64,000 nt of DNA from Actinacidiphila yeochonensis CN732 (GTDB lineage Bacteria; Actinomycetota; Actinomycetes; Streptomycetales; Streptomycetaceae). The stretch spans positions 434,001 to 498,000 of the forward strand of contig NZ_JQNR01000005.1 in the NCBI RefSeq assembly GCF_000745345.1. Reading direction: 5' to 3'. The notes under the pieces are model-generated. The model made no database searches and had not been told where the DNA came from. It was given only the letters and a program-made list of their open reading frames with translations. The position numbers and the translations under genes are program-made. This document shows, piece after piece, positions 42,255-50,241 of the stretch (position 1 is its first letter; each line of letters starts with the position of its first letter).

Positions 42255-43142
42255 CTACCTGTCGGTGAGCATCCCGGCGCGGAGCTTGGCGAGGGTGCGG
42301 GAGAGCAGCCGGGAGACGTGCATCTGGGAGTAGCCGAGTTCGGCGCCGATCTCCGCCTGGGTCATCTCCTGGCCGAAGCGCAGCCGCAGGATCAGCCTCT
42401 CCCGCTCGGTCAGCCGCTCCAGCATCGGCGCCAACGCGCGGAAGTCCTCGACGAGTTCCATCGCCGGGTCCGGGCCGCCGATGGTGTCGGCGTAGGAGCG
42501 GCTGCTTCCGTCGCCGTCCTCACCGTCGGCGGGCAGGTCGATGGAGCCGGCGGTGTAGCCGTTGGCGGCGACCAGCCCCTCGACGGCCTCCTCCTCGGTG
42601 ATGCCCAGATGGGCGGCGAGTTCGGCGACGGTGGGCGGCGCGTCCAGGGTGGCGGTGAGGTGGTCGCGGGCCTTGGCCAGCTCCAGCCGCAGCTCCTGGA
42701 GCCGCCGGGGGACGTGCACGGCCCAGGACGTGTCGCGGAAGAACCGTTTCATCTCGCCGACGATGTACGGGACGGCGAAGGTGGTGAACTCCACCTCCCG
42801 GGAGAGGTCGAAGCGGTCGATGGCCTTGATCAGCCCCACGGTGCCGACCTGGAGGACGTCCTCCATCTCCTCCTGGCCACGGCTTTGGAACCGCCGCGAG
42901 CAGAAGCGCACCAGGGACATGTTCATCTCGATCAGGGTGCCGCGCACGTGGCTGTACTCCGGGGTGCCCTCTTCCAGGGTCCGCAACCGGTCGAAGTACA
43001 GCCGCGACAGCTCCCGGGCGTCCTTCGGTGCGACCTTCACGGCCTCCTCGACGACCGGCAGCCCTTCGAGGGCCGCTTCGCCGTGGCCGGCCCGCGCCGA
43101 CCCGGTGGCCGTCGTACCCGCACCGTACGTGGTTGCCGTCAT
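42255..43142 (-). CDS. SigB/SigF/SigG-family RNA polymerase sigma factor
   Basis: A 295-residue group 3 sigma factor of the stress/sporulation subfamily. Region 2 is DVLQVGTVGLIKAIDRFDLS with VEFTTFAVPYIVGEMKRFFR, region 3 PPTVAELAAHLGITEEEAVE, region 4 LTERERLILRLRFGQEMTQA and the HTH GAELGYSQMHVSRLL. Start ATG 43142 (MTATTYGAG), GGTGATC upstream; the frame remains open to 43253. No anti-sigma or anti-anti-sigma gene is adjacent. Such factors recognise GTTT-N14-16-GGGTAY promoters. Confidence 0.95.
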   Translation of the reverse strand: MTATTYGAGTTATGSARAGHGEAALEGLPVVEEAVKVAPKDARELSRLYFDRLRTLEEGTPEYSHVRGTLIEMNMSLVRFCSRRFQSRGQEEMEDVLQVGTVGLIKAIDRFDLSREVEFTTFAVPYIVGEMKRFFRDTSWAVHVPRRLQELRLELAKARDHLTATLDAPPTVAELAAHLGITEEEAVEGLVAANGYTAGSIDLPADGEDGDGSSRSYADTIGGPDPAMELVEDFRALAPMLERLTERERLILRLRFGQEMTQAEIGAELGYSQMHVSRLLSRTLAKLRAGMLTDR

Positions 43143-43262
43143 GTGATCACCCAACGTCGCCGGCTGTGTCCTGAAGGCGCTTACCCGCCCTTCCGCCTCG
43201 CACACCCGGCACGTCGAAAACTCCTCCGATCCTCCTCCCGACACCACCGACATGGTGCCGCG

Positions 43263-43946
43263 TCAGGACTGCTGCGGCGGCCTGCGCGGGGTGAGCAGGC
43301 CGCGGTTGAACGCCTCGGCCACGGCGGCGGCGCGGTCGCCGACGCCCAACTTGCCGTAGGCGTTCAGCAGATGGGTCTTCACCGTGGCCTCGCTGATCAG
43401 CAGCCGGGCGGCCACCTCGCGGTTGGTGGCCCCGGCAGCCACCCACGTCAGGACCTCCAGCTCCCGCGGGCTCAGCAGCGCCGGGCCGGGCGTGCGGACC
43501 CGGTCCATCAGCCGGGCCGCGACCGAGGGCGCGAGCACCGCCTCGCGGTTGGCGGCGGCCCGCACCGCGCGCAGCAGCTCGGCCCGGGGCGCGTCCTTGA
43601 GGAGGTAGCCGGTGGCCCCCGCCTCGATCGCCGGGAGGACGTAGGCGTCGGAGTCGTAGGTGGTCAGCACCAGGACCCGGGCGGAACTGCCGGCCCTGGC
43701 CAGCTCGGTGATCGCGGTCACGCCGTCCGTGCCGGGCATGCGCAGGTCCATCAGGACGACGTCCGGTACGAGGCCGCCGGCCAGCCGGACCGCCTCGGCG
43801 CCGTCGGCCGCCTCGCCCACCACCTCGAACGCCGGGTCGGCGGCGAACATCCCGATCAGGCCGTCCCTGACCACGGGGTGGTCGTCGACGACCAGCAGCC
43901 TGATCGGGACCGGGGCCGGGGCGGGGGCCGGTACCGGGGAGTTCAC
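43263..43946 (-). CDS. NarL/LuxR-family response regulator
   Basis: A 227-residue regulator. Receiver domain: acidic pair Asp21-Asp22, phosphoacceptor Asp67 in VVLMDLRMPG, Thr in LVLTTYD and Lys in YLLKDA. DNA-binding C-terminus: LSPRELEVLTWVAAGATNRE with HTH LISEATVKTHLLNAYGKLGV. GTG 43946 overlaps the kinase stop (GTGA), so translation is coupled. Likely controls the ABC exporter genes upstream in the same direction. Confidence 0.95.
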   Translation of the reverse strand: MNSPVPAPAPAPVPIRLLVVDDHPVVRDGLIGMFAADPAFEVVGEAADGAEAVRLAGGLVPDVVLMDLRMPGTDGVTAITELARAGSSARVLVLTTYDSDAYVLPAIEAGATGYLLKDAPRAELLRAVRAAANREAVLAPSVAARLMDRVRTPGPALLSPRELEVLTWVAAGATNREVAARLLISEATVKTHLLNAYGKLGVGDRAAAVAEAFNRGLLTPRRPPQQS

Positions 43947-45318
43947 GCGCCCACCCCGGCGATCCCGTGCGGGACCCGCGCGGAGACGGTCGTGCCCGCG
44001 CCCAGTTCCGACCGGACCCGCAGGGTGCCGGACACCCCCTCGATCCGCTCCCGCATCGCCTCCAGCCCGAACCCGCCGGCCGCCCCGGCCGTCGGGGCCG
44101 GGGCGGCCGGGGCGCTCCCGAAACCGCGGCCGTCGTCGCACACGTCCAACGTCACCTCGTCCTCCAGATAGCCCAGTGTCAGGGCGACGGTGGCGGCGCC
44201 GGCGTGCCGGGCCACGTTGGCCAGCGCCTCCTGCGCCGCCCGCAGCAGGGCCAGTTCGGCCTCCGGCGGCATCGGCCGGGCCGTCCCCGTGGTGGTGACC
44301 CGCACGGCCACGCCGTGCAGGGCGGACCAGCGCTCGGCCACCCCGGCCAGGGCCTCCCCCAGCCCGGCGGTCTCCAGCGGCTGCGGCCGCAGCGCGTCCA
44401 CCGAGCGACGGGCCTCGGCCAGGCTCTCCCGGGCCAGCCGGGTGGCCGCCGCGAGGTGCGCCCGCCAGCGGTCCGGAACGCCGCCCGGACCACCCGCACT
44501 GCCCGGACCACCCGGACCACCCGGACCACCCGCACTGACGGCACCGCCCCGCCACCCACGTGGTCGCCCGCCTGCTCGGCGGCCTGCTCGGCGGCCTGCA
44601 ACTGGGTGACGATCCCGATCAGGCCCTGCGCCAGCGTGTCGTGGATCTCCCGGGCCATCCGCTGCCGTTCGTCGAGGACCCCGGCCTCCCGCGCCTGGAC
44701 CACCAGCCGCCGGTGCAGCGCGGCGTTCCCGGCCAGCGTCTCCTGGAGCCGGCGGTTGGCCTCCCGCACCTGCTCCAGCGCGGTCTGCCGCTCCTCGTTC
44801 TTCCGCTCGACGTCCCACTCCCACCAGGCCGCCCCGCACATGCCGACCACGTTGACGGCCAGCACCGCGCCGAAGGCGATGGCGCCGACGGCGCTGTCCT
44901 TGGGCACGGCGGACGCCTGGGCGCTGCCGGCTTCCAGCGCGACCGCGGCCACCCCCGGGAGCCGCCACGGCCAGGGCAGCAGGCCGAACGCGTAGGCGTA
45001 GCAGGCGGGCGTGAAGATGCCGAACCACGGATCGCGGACGACGAGGACGCCGTTGAGCACGACCAGCCCGGCGAAGAACAGCCCCATCACCCCGGGCCGT
45101 TCCCACCACGCGGGGTGCAGGGTGAACATCCACAGCATCCACACCGCGACCGCGGCGCACAGGCAGAGGTCGACCAGGAGCGCGCCGCCCGCCCCGCGCC
45201 TGACGACCACGGTGACGACGACGAGGGCGGCCAGCAGCCCGTACGGAACGATCGTCACCAGCGGAAGCAGCCGCGCGTCCTGCCCGCCCAACCGGGCAAG
45301 CGATTCCGCCCTGCTCAT
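43943..45318 (-). pseudogene. Sensor histidine kinase, frameshifted in a repeat linker
   Basis: The first part (ATG 45318 after GGGGGA; ATG 45357 possible) encodes six or so membrane helices and the HisKA_3 region ERQRMAREIHDTLAQGLIGI with the phosphoacceptor His. The ATPase part (LLRAAQEALANVARHAG, DDGRGFGS, GFGLEAMRERIEGVSG) is in another frame that ends at 43943 with the usual overlap to the response regulator. The shift falls at about 44480-44570, a tract of GGACCACCC 9-bp repeats. Length analysis shows one base missing (or two extra). Either a real loss of function or a sequencing error. Confidence 0.82.
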
Positions 45319-45338
45319 CGGCGTCCCCCGGGTCGCGC

Positions 45339-46127
45339 TCACTCCCAGCGGAACCATTTAACCGCTCCGGCCCCGAAGACGGCGGCGTAACCGGCGAGGG
45401 CGACGATCTGGAGCGGATGCGGCCAGTGGCCCTGCGTCGCGTCGCTCAGCGCCTGCACGGCCGCGCCGAGCGGGGTGAACCGGCTGACGTTCCGCAGGAC
45501 CGGGGGCATGGCGGCCATCGGGAGGAACAGCCCGGCGAAGAACATCAGCCCGTAGAAGAGCGCGGCGCCCACGGCGTTGGCGACCCGGCCGTCGGGCGAG
45601 ACCGCGACGACGAACAGGCCGATGGCGACGAGGGCGAGCGCGGCCAGCACGATGCCGACCAGGTACCCGCCGGCCTGGCGCGGCAGCGGCACCCCGAACG
45701 CCAGCCGGGCCACCAGGAGCAGGGCGGCCACGGAGACGGCCGCGGTCGCCAGGTTGACGAGGAGCTGCGCGGCCAGCACCCGGGCCGGCCCGACCGGGGT
45801 CGTGCGCATCCGGCGCAGCACCCCCTTGTCCCGGTAGCCGGCCAGCACCACGGGCACGACGTTGAAGGACAGCGTGGCCAGGACGAAGGCGGCGAGGATC
45901 GGGACGTACACGTCGAGCAGGGTGAGGCCGCCGAAGCCCGCACGACGCTGGTTGTAGTAGGGGATGTTGCCGAAGACGACCAGCAGCGCCAGCGGCAGCC
46001 CGACCGCGAAGACCGGGCCCACCCGCTCCCGGACGAAGAGTCTCAGCTCGACGAGGGCGAGTCGTCCCAGCACGGAACCCCGGTCCGTGCCGGGCGGGAC
46101 GGGCCCCGTTGAGGTGCTGACGGGCAT
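45339..46127 (-). CDS. ABC-2 type exporter permease
   Basis: A 262-residue membrane subunit with about six helices: FAVGLPLALLVVFG, YVPILAAFVLATLSFNVVPV, VNLATAAVSVAALLLVARLA, GYLVGIVLAALALVAIGLFV, AVGAALFYGLMFFAGLFLP and a C-terminal IVALAGYAAVFGAGAV. The loop YRDKGVLRRMRTTPV is typical of the ABC-2 family. ATG 46127. It pairs with the ATPase encoded just upstream, making a drug- or lipid-export type transporter adjacent to a two-component system, a common antibiotic-sensing layout. Confidence 0.92.
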   Translation of the reverse strand: MPVSTSTGPVPPGTDRGSVLGRLALVELRLFVRERVGPVFAVGLPLALLVVFGNIPYYNQRRAGFGGLTLLDVYVPILAAFVLATLSFNVVPVVLAGYRDKGVLRRMRTTPVGPARVLAAQLLVNLATAAVSVAALLLVARLAFGVPLPRQAGGYLVGIVLAALALVAIGLFVVAVSPDGRVANAVGAALFYGLMFFAGLFLPMAAMPPVLRNVSRFTPLGAAVQALSDATQGHWPHPLQIVALAGYAAVFGAGAVKWFRWE

Positions 46128-46169
46128 GACGTGCTCCTCCTGCTGCTCGATCGCTGCTTCCGAACCCGG

Positions 46170-46270
46170 CCGCCCCGGGCCCGGGCTACTTCCGGCCCGG
46201 CCATCCCGGGCCCGGCTACTTCCGGCCCGGCTGCTTCCGGCCCGGCTGCTTCCGGGACCGGCGGCTTCCG
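46170..46270. repeat. 15-bp repeats over the end of the ABC ATPase gene
   Basis: Units GGCTGCTTCCGGCCC and GGCTACTTCCGGCCC recur through about 46170-46262. They contain the ATPase stop and encode its RKQPGRKQPGRK tail. Confidence 0.7.
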
Positions 46271-47199
46271 GGGTCGGCGGTGCCTGCTCCGTCGGCGCCG
46301 TGGCGGCCGGTCAGTGCCACGAACGCGTCCTCCAGGCTGGGCTGTTCCACCCGCAGCTGCTCGGCGGCGACGCTGGCGCGGGCCAGTACGGAGGTGACCG
46401 CGTTGAGGGCGTCGGCGGTGCCGGTGACCACGACGAGGTCGCCCTGGCGGGTGAGGCCGGTGACCTCGGGCAGGACCGTCAGCAGAGCGTCGTCGAACGG
46501 GGCGGAGGGCCGGAACCGGATGCGCTGCCCGCCCCGGACCCGCTCGGCCAGCGCCGCCGGGCTGTCCACCGCGACGACGCGGCCCCGGTCGATCACCGCC
46601 ACCCGGTCGCACAGCCGCTCGGCCTCCTCCATGAAGTGGGTGACCAGCATGATCGTCACCCCACGGGCGCGGACGTCCTGGATCAGGCCCCACGCGTCGC
46701 GCCGGGCCCGCGGGTCCAGCCCGGTGGTGAGTTCGTCCAGGACGGCCACCTCCGGGCTCCCGACCAGCGCGAGGGCGATGGAGAGCCGCTGCCGCTGCCC
46801 GCCGGACAACCTGCCGTACGGGGTACGGGACCTGCCGGCCAGGCCGAGCACGTCCAGCAGGGCCCGCCGGTCGGCCGGCTTCCGGTAGAACGAGCCGTAC
46901 AGCGCCAGCGCCTCGCCGACCGTCAGCCGGTCCGGGAGCCGCCCGTCCTGGAGCTGGACGCCGAGCCGCTGCGTCAACTCGGCCCGGTCGCGCCGGGGAT
47001 CGAGCCCGAGCACCCTGATCTCGCCCCGGTCGGGCTCCCGCAGCCCCTCGACGCACTCCACGGTGGTCGTCTTGCCGGCGCCGTTCGGACCGAGGATCCC
47101 GAAGATCTCGCCCTGCTCCACGGTGAACGACACGTCATCGACCGCCACGTCCGTCCCGTAGCGCTTGTGCAGGTTCCGCACCTCGACAGCGGGCGGCAT
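46216..47199 (-). CDS. ABC exporter ATP-binding protein
   Basis: A 327-residue ATPase of the DrrA/CcmA type. Walker A GPNGAGKTT, signature LSGGQRQRLS, Walker B VAVLDELTTGLD and switch His in LVTHFMEEAE are intact; a C-terminal domain FEDALL-like (QRIRFRPSAPFDDALLTVL) follows as usual. ATG 47199 after GGAAGGGA. The tail RKQPGRKQPGRK is generated by a DNA repeat. Drives the permease encoded downstream. Confidence 0.95.
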   Translation of the reverse strand: MPPAVEVRNLHKRYGTDVAVDDVSFTVEQGEIFGILGPNGAGKTTTVECVEGLREPDRGEIRVLGLDPRRDRAELTQRLGVQLQDGRLPDRLTVGEALALYGSFYRKPADRRALLDVLGLAGRSRTPYGRLSGGQRQRLSIALALVGSPEVAVLDELTTGLDPRARRDAWGLIQDVRARGVTIMLVTHFMEEAERLCDRVAVIDRGRVVAVDSPAALAERVRGGQRIRFRPSAPFDDALLTVLPEVTGLTRQGDLVVVTGTADALNAVTSVLARASVAAEQLRVEQPSLEDAFVALTGRHGADGAGTADPGSRRSRKQPGRKQPGRK

Positions 47200-47401
47200 G
47201 GCGGCGTCCCTTCCCGTCCCGGAGACCTCCGGGCCACTGCGACCAGCCTCGCAGCGCGGGCGCCCCGCCGGCATCGACCGCCCGGCTCCCTTCCTCGGGC
47301 ACCGGCCGATCCACCGCCCGGCTCAGCCCCATCAACCGATCGGCTGATCCGGACCCGGCGCCGGCGCCCGCCGCAGAGGGCCTCGGCGCCCTCCCGCGGG
47401 C
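47200..47401. other. Spacer upstream of the JetC-like fragment
   Basis: Promoter region of the leftward ABC ATPase operon on one side and unrecognised sequence on the other; an extension of the JetC-like fragment by a few codons (DDPPG region) is possible. Confidence 0.35.
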
Positions 47402-47640
47402 GGCGGTCGCACCGACGACCCGCCCGGAACCCGACTGGAGCGCCTCACCACCGCCCTGGACTACCGCTCCTGGCACGGGTTCGGCATCGAACGGCACCAG
47501 CACGGCCGGTGGCAGACCACCACCGGCCCCGGTCTCCGGCGGCGAGCGCGCGCCGTCCTTCTCGCTCCCGCTGTTCGCCGCCGCGTCCTCGCGCTACGCC
47601 TCGGCCGGCAACCCGCACGCCCCGCGCCTGGTCACCCTGG
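47402..47640 (+). pseudogene. Fragment of a TIGR02680/JetC-like SMC ATPase (Wadjet-type relic)
   Basis: The plus strand encodes the C-terminal part of the SMC-like family TIGR02680: LERLTTALDYRSWHGFGIER (frame 1), then after a shift near 47528-47533 VSGGERAPSFSLPLFAAASS and YASAGNPHAPRLVTL (frame 2). The SGGE is the ABC signature; the family's LDEAF Walker B should follow but the match stops at 47640, immediately before the TetR stop codon. The family is JetC of type III Wadjet systems. No start, no partners: a decayed fragment. Confidence 0.78.
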
Positions 47641-48390
47641 TCAGCGGTCGTGCCGGGCGCCCGGGAGGCCGTCGATCATCAGGCCGACGGCGAAGGCGAA
47701 CCGGTCGTGGACCGTGCCGGCGGTCAGCTCGGTGGCGTAGCGCTTGGTCTGGGGGAAGGTGTCGGGCAGGGCGGCGAACCGGCGCATCAGCTCGTCGCGG
47801 CTGACCACCCAGCCCTCGCCGTCGCGGCTGAGCCGGGTGCCCGCCAGGGAGACCTCAAGGGTGTAGGCGCTGACGTAGAGCGACAGCGAGTCGACCGCCC
47901 AGGCGGCGGCCAGCGGGTCGACGCCCCCCGCGAGCAGGATCGCGAGCATGCCCTCGCCGACGCGCAGGGTGTCCAGGTTGGAGGGGGCGGCGGCGAAGGC
48001 CGCCCGGGAGATCCCCGGGTAGCGCAGGTACTGGTCGCGCAGCCGGGCGCAGACGCCGACGATCTGCTGCCGCCAGCGCTCGGGGTCCGGCTCGGGCAGC
48101 TCGATCTCGGCGCAGAGCCGGCCGATGAGCAGCTCGTCCAGGTCCTCCTTGTTGACCACGTGGGCGTAGAGCGACGAGGGTCCCGTCTCCAGCGCGGTGG
48201 CCAGGCGGCGCATGGACAGGGCCTCGTACCCCTCGCGCTCCACGATGTCGAACGCGGTGCTGATGATGGCGTCCACCGTGATCGGCTTCTTGCGGCCGCC
48301 GGACGGTCCGCGCCGGCCCGCGGGCGCGGTGGGGCCGACGGTGCCGAGCTGGTGCCGGGCCGCGCGCCGTTCCTGCGGAGTCGGTGACAT
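47641..48390 (-). CDS. TetR-family repressor of the adjacent efflux pump
   Basis: A 249-residue regulator with the N-terminal HTH ITVDAIISTAFDIVEREGYE, ALSMRRLATALETGPSSLYA and a ligand-binding C-terminal domain (IVGVCARLRDQYLRYPGISR). ATG 48390 has no ribosome-binding site; TAGACT six to seven bases upstream fits a leaderless promoter. Divergent from the MFS gene across four GAACNNNGTTC palindromes, so it very likely represses both. Its stop codon abuts the truncated JetC-like fragment. Confidence 0.94.
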   Translation of the reverse strand: MSPTPQERRAARHQLGTVGPTAPAGRRGPSGGRKKPITVDAIISTAFDIVEREGYEALSMRRLATALETGPSSLYAHVVNKEDLDELLIGRLCAEIELPEPDPERWRQQIVGVCARLRDQYLRYPGISRAAFAAAPSNLDTLRVGEGMLAILLAGGVDPLAAAWAVDSLSLYVSAYTLEVSLAGTRLSRDGEGWVVSRDELMRRFAALPDTFPQTKRYATELTAGTVHDRFAFAVGLMIDGLPGARHDR

Positions 48391-48412
48391 GCGGGCAGTC
48401 TAGCCAACCGGC

Positions 48413-48484
48413 GAACAGTGTTCCGCACCACGGAGAACGGTGTTCGCATTGCTCAGAACGCCGTTCCGATGTAGAACGGTGTTC
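48413..48484. promoter_or_regulatory. Array of four GAACNNNGTTC palindromes between tetR and the MFS gene
   Basis: GAACAGTGTTC 48413-48423, GAACGGTGTTC 48435-48445, GAACGCCGTTC 48456-48466 and GAACGGTGTTC 48474-48484. Starts are 22, 21 and 18 bp apart, near two helical turns, so proteins on them would lie on about the same DNA face. The fourth touches the GTG start of the MFS gene. Presumed operators of the TetR protein. Confidence 0.82.
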
Positions 48485-50143
48485 GTGTCAACCGATCAGC
48501 GTTCGCCCCAGGAGCCCGCCGCCACCGGCCCCACCAGTGGCCTCATCAGCGACCCCAGCCCTGCCCTCGGCCACGGCCACGGCCACGACCCCACCCCAAC
48601 CGACACTCCCGACGCCGCCGACACCACCGACCCCGACGCCAGTGGCCCCGGCACCACCAGTGACCCCGAAGCCACCGACACCGACCGCGACGCCGCCGCC
48701 ACCACCGACCCCGCCGCCAGTGACCCCGACACCACCACCACGCTGCCGCTGCACGCCGCCTGGCCCGTCCTGGTCGTCGTCGTCCTGGCCGACATCATGG
48801 ATCTGCTCGACTCCAGCGTCGCCAACCTCGCCGGCCCCTCCATCCGCGCCGACCTCGGCGGCGGCCAGGTGACCGTGCAGTGGGTGCTGAGCGCCTACAC
48901 CGCGGCCTTCGCGCTCGGCCTGGTCACCTCGGGGCGGCTCGGGGACCTGCTCGGGCGCCGACGGCTGTTCCTGCTCGGCATGGCCGGCTTCACCCTCGCC
49001 TCGCTGGCCTGCGGGCTCGCCCCCGGCGCGGTCTTCCTGATCGTCGCCCGCACGGTGCAGGGCCTGTGCGGGTCGGTGATGATCCCGCAGGGGCTGGCCC
49101 TGGTGAAGGTCGTCTTCCCGCCCCGGCACCTGCGCAGGGCGCTGGCCCCAGTCGGCCCGCTGATGGGCCTGACCATGGTGGCCGGGCCGATCCTGGCCGG
49201 CTGGCTGCTCCACCTGGACCTGTTCGGCAGCCAGTGGCGCGCGATCTTCCTGGTCAACGTGCCGTTCGGTGTCGCCGCCGCCCTGCTCGGCCTGCGTGTC
49301 CTGCCCCGCCGCGGCGGCGAGGACCCGACCGCCCGCCTCGACCTCACCGGAGTCGGCCTGCTCACCGCGGCCTCGGCGCTGCTCGTCGTCCCGCTCATCC
49401 AGGGCCGCGACCTCGGCTGGCCCGCCTGGACCTACGCCATGATGGCCGCCGCGGTCGTCCTGCTCGCGCTCTTCACCGTCTCCCAGCGGTACAGCGCGCA
49501 CCCGGTCGTCACGCCCTCGCTGTTCCGCAAGCGCGGCTTCGTCGTGGGCCTGGTCATCGTGGCCGGGTTCTACGCCTCGCTCAGCGCGTTCGTCCTCGTC
49601 CTCAACCTGCTGCTCCAGCAGGGCATGGGCTGGACGCCGCTGCGCACCGGCCTCACCCTGATCCCCTGGGCGCTGGGCACCGCCGTCGCCGTCCTGCTCG
49701 CGGGCGCCGTGCTGGCCGAGAAGCTGGGCCGCGCGACCCTGCGCCTGGGGCTGTCGATCGCCGTCGTCGGCCTGCTCGCCCTGTGCTGGTCCACCGCCCA
49801 CTGGGGCGACGGCCTCACCGCCGGGAAGCTGGCACCCGCGCTGCTGGTCACCGGCTTCGGCTCAGGACTGGTGTTCGTTCCGCTGGTCGACTTCGTCATC
49901 GGCGACGCCACCGCCGAGGAGGTCGGCACCGGCGCGGGCCTGCTCAACGCCGTCCAGCAGTTCGCCGGCGCCATCGGCGTCGCCGCCCTCGGCACGGTGT
50001 TCCTCAGCCGGGTCGGCCACCCCTCCGTCCACTCCGAACTGGCCGCCGCGGAGCTGGTCTTCGGCATCGCCGCGGGCCTGAACCTGCTGACCCTGCCGCT
50101 GGTGGGCCTGCTGCCCCGGCACGCCCAGCAGGCCCACGGCTGA
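48485..50143 (+). CDS. DHA2-type MFS multidrug efflux transporter
   Basis: A 552-residue, 14-helix exporter of the EmrB/QacA type. The first 95 residues are a Thr/Asp/Pro/Gly-rich tail (TDTPDAADTTDPDASG) before the first helix AWPVLVVVVLADIMDLLDSS; motif A is GRLGDLLGRRRLF, and antiporter motif C region is GPLMGLTMVAGPILAGWLL. GTG 48485 immediately follows operator 4 and looks leaderless (TAGAAC 8 bp upstream); GTG 48440 in frame is an alternative. Pumps cationic or amphiphilic drugs; controlled by the divergent TetR. Confidence 0.92.
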   Translation: MSTDQRSPQEPAATGPTSGLISDPSPALGHGHGHDPTPTDTPDAADTTDPDASGPGTTSDPEATDTDRDAAATTDPAASDPDTTTTLPLHAAWPVLVVVVLADIMDLLDSSVANLAGPSIRADLGGGQVTVQWVLSAYTAAFALGLVTSGRLGDLLGRRRLFLLGMAGFTLASLACGLAPGAVFLIVARTVQGLCGSVMIPQGLALVKVVFPPRHLRRALAPVGPLMGLTMVAGPILAGWLLHLDLFGSQWRAIFLVNVPFGVAAALLGLRVLPRRGGEDPTARLDLTGVGLLTAASALLVVPLIQGRDLGWPAWTYAMMAAAVVLLALFTVSQRYSAHPVVTPSLFRKRGFVVGLVIVAGFYASLSAFVLVLNLLLQQGMGWTPLRTGLTLIPWALGTAVAVLLAGAVLAEKLGRATLRLGLSIAVVGLLALCWSTAHWGDGLTAGKLAPALLVTGFGSGLVFVPLVDFVIGDATAEEVGTGAGLLNAVQQFAGAIGVAALGTVFLSRVGHPSVHSELAAAELVFGIAAGLNLLTLPLVGLLPRHAQQAHG

Positions 50144-50241
50144 CGGCCCAGGGCCCAGTGCCCAGTGCCCATAGCTGACCGCTGACGGTTCGCGGCCGAG
50201 GGCTCATCGCTGACGCCCCAGCCGAGGGCTCACCGCCCCCG

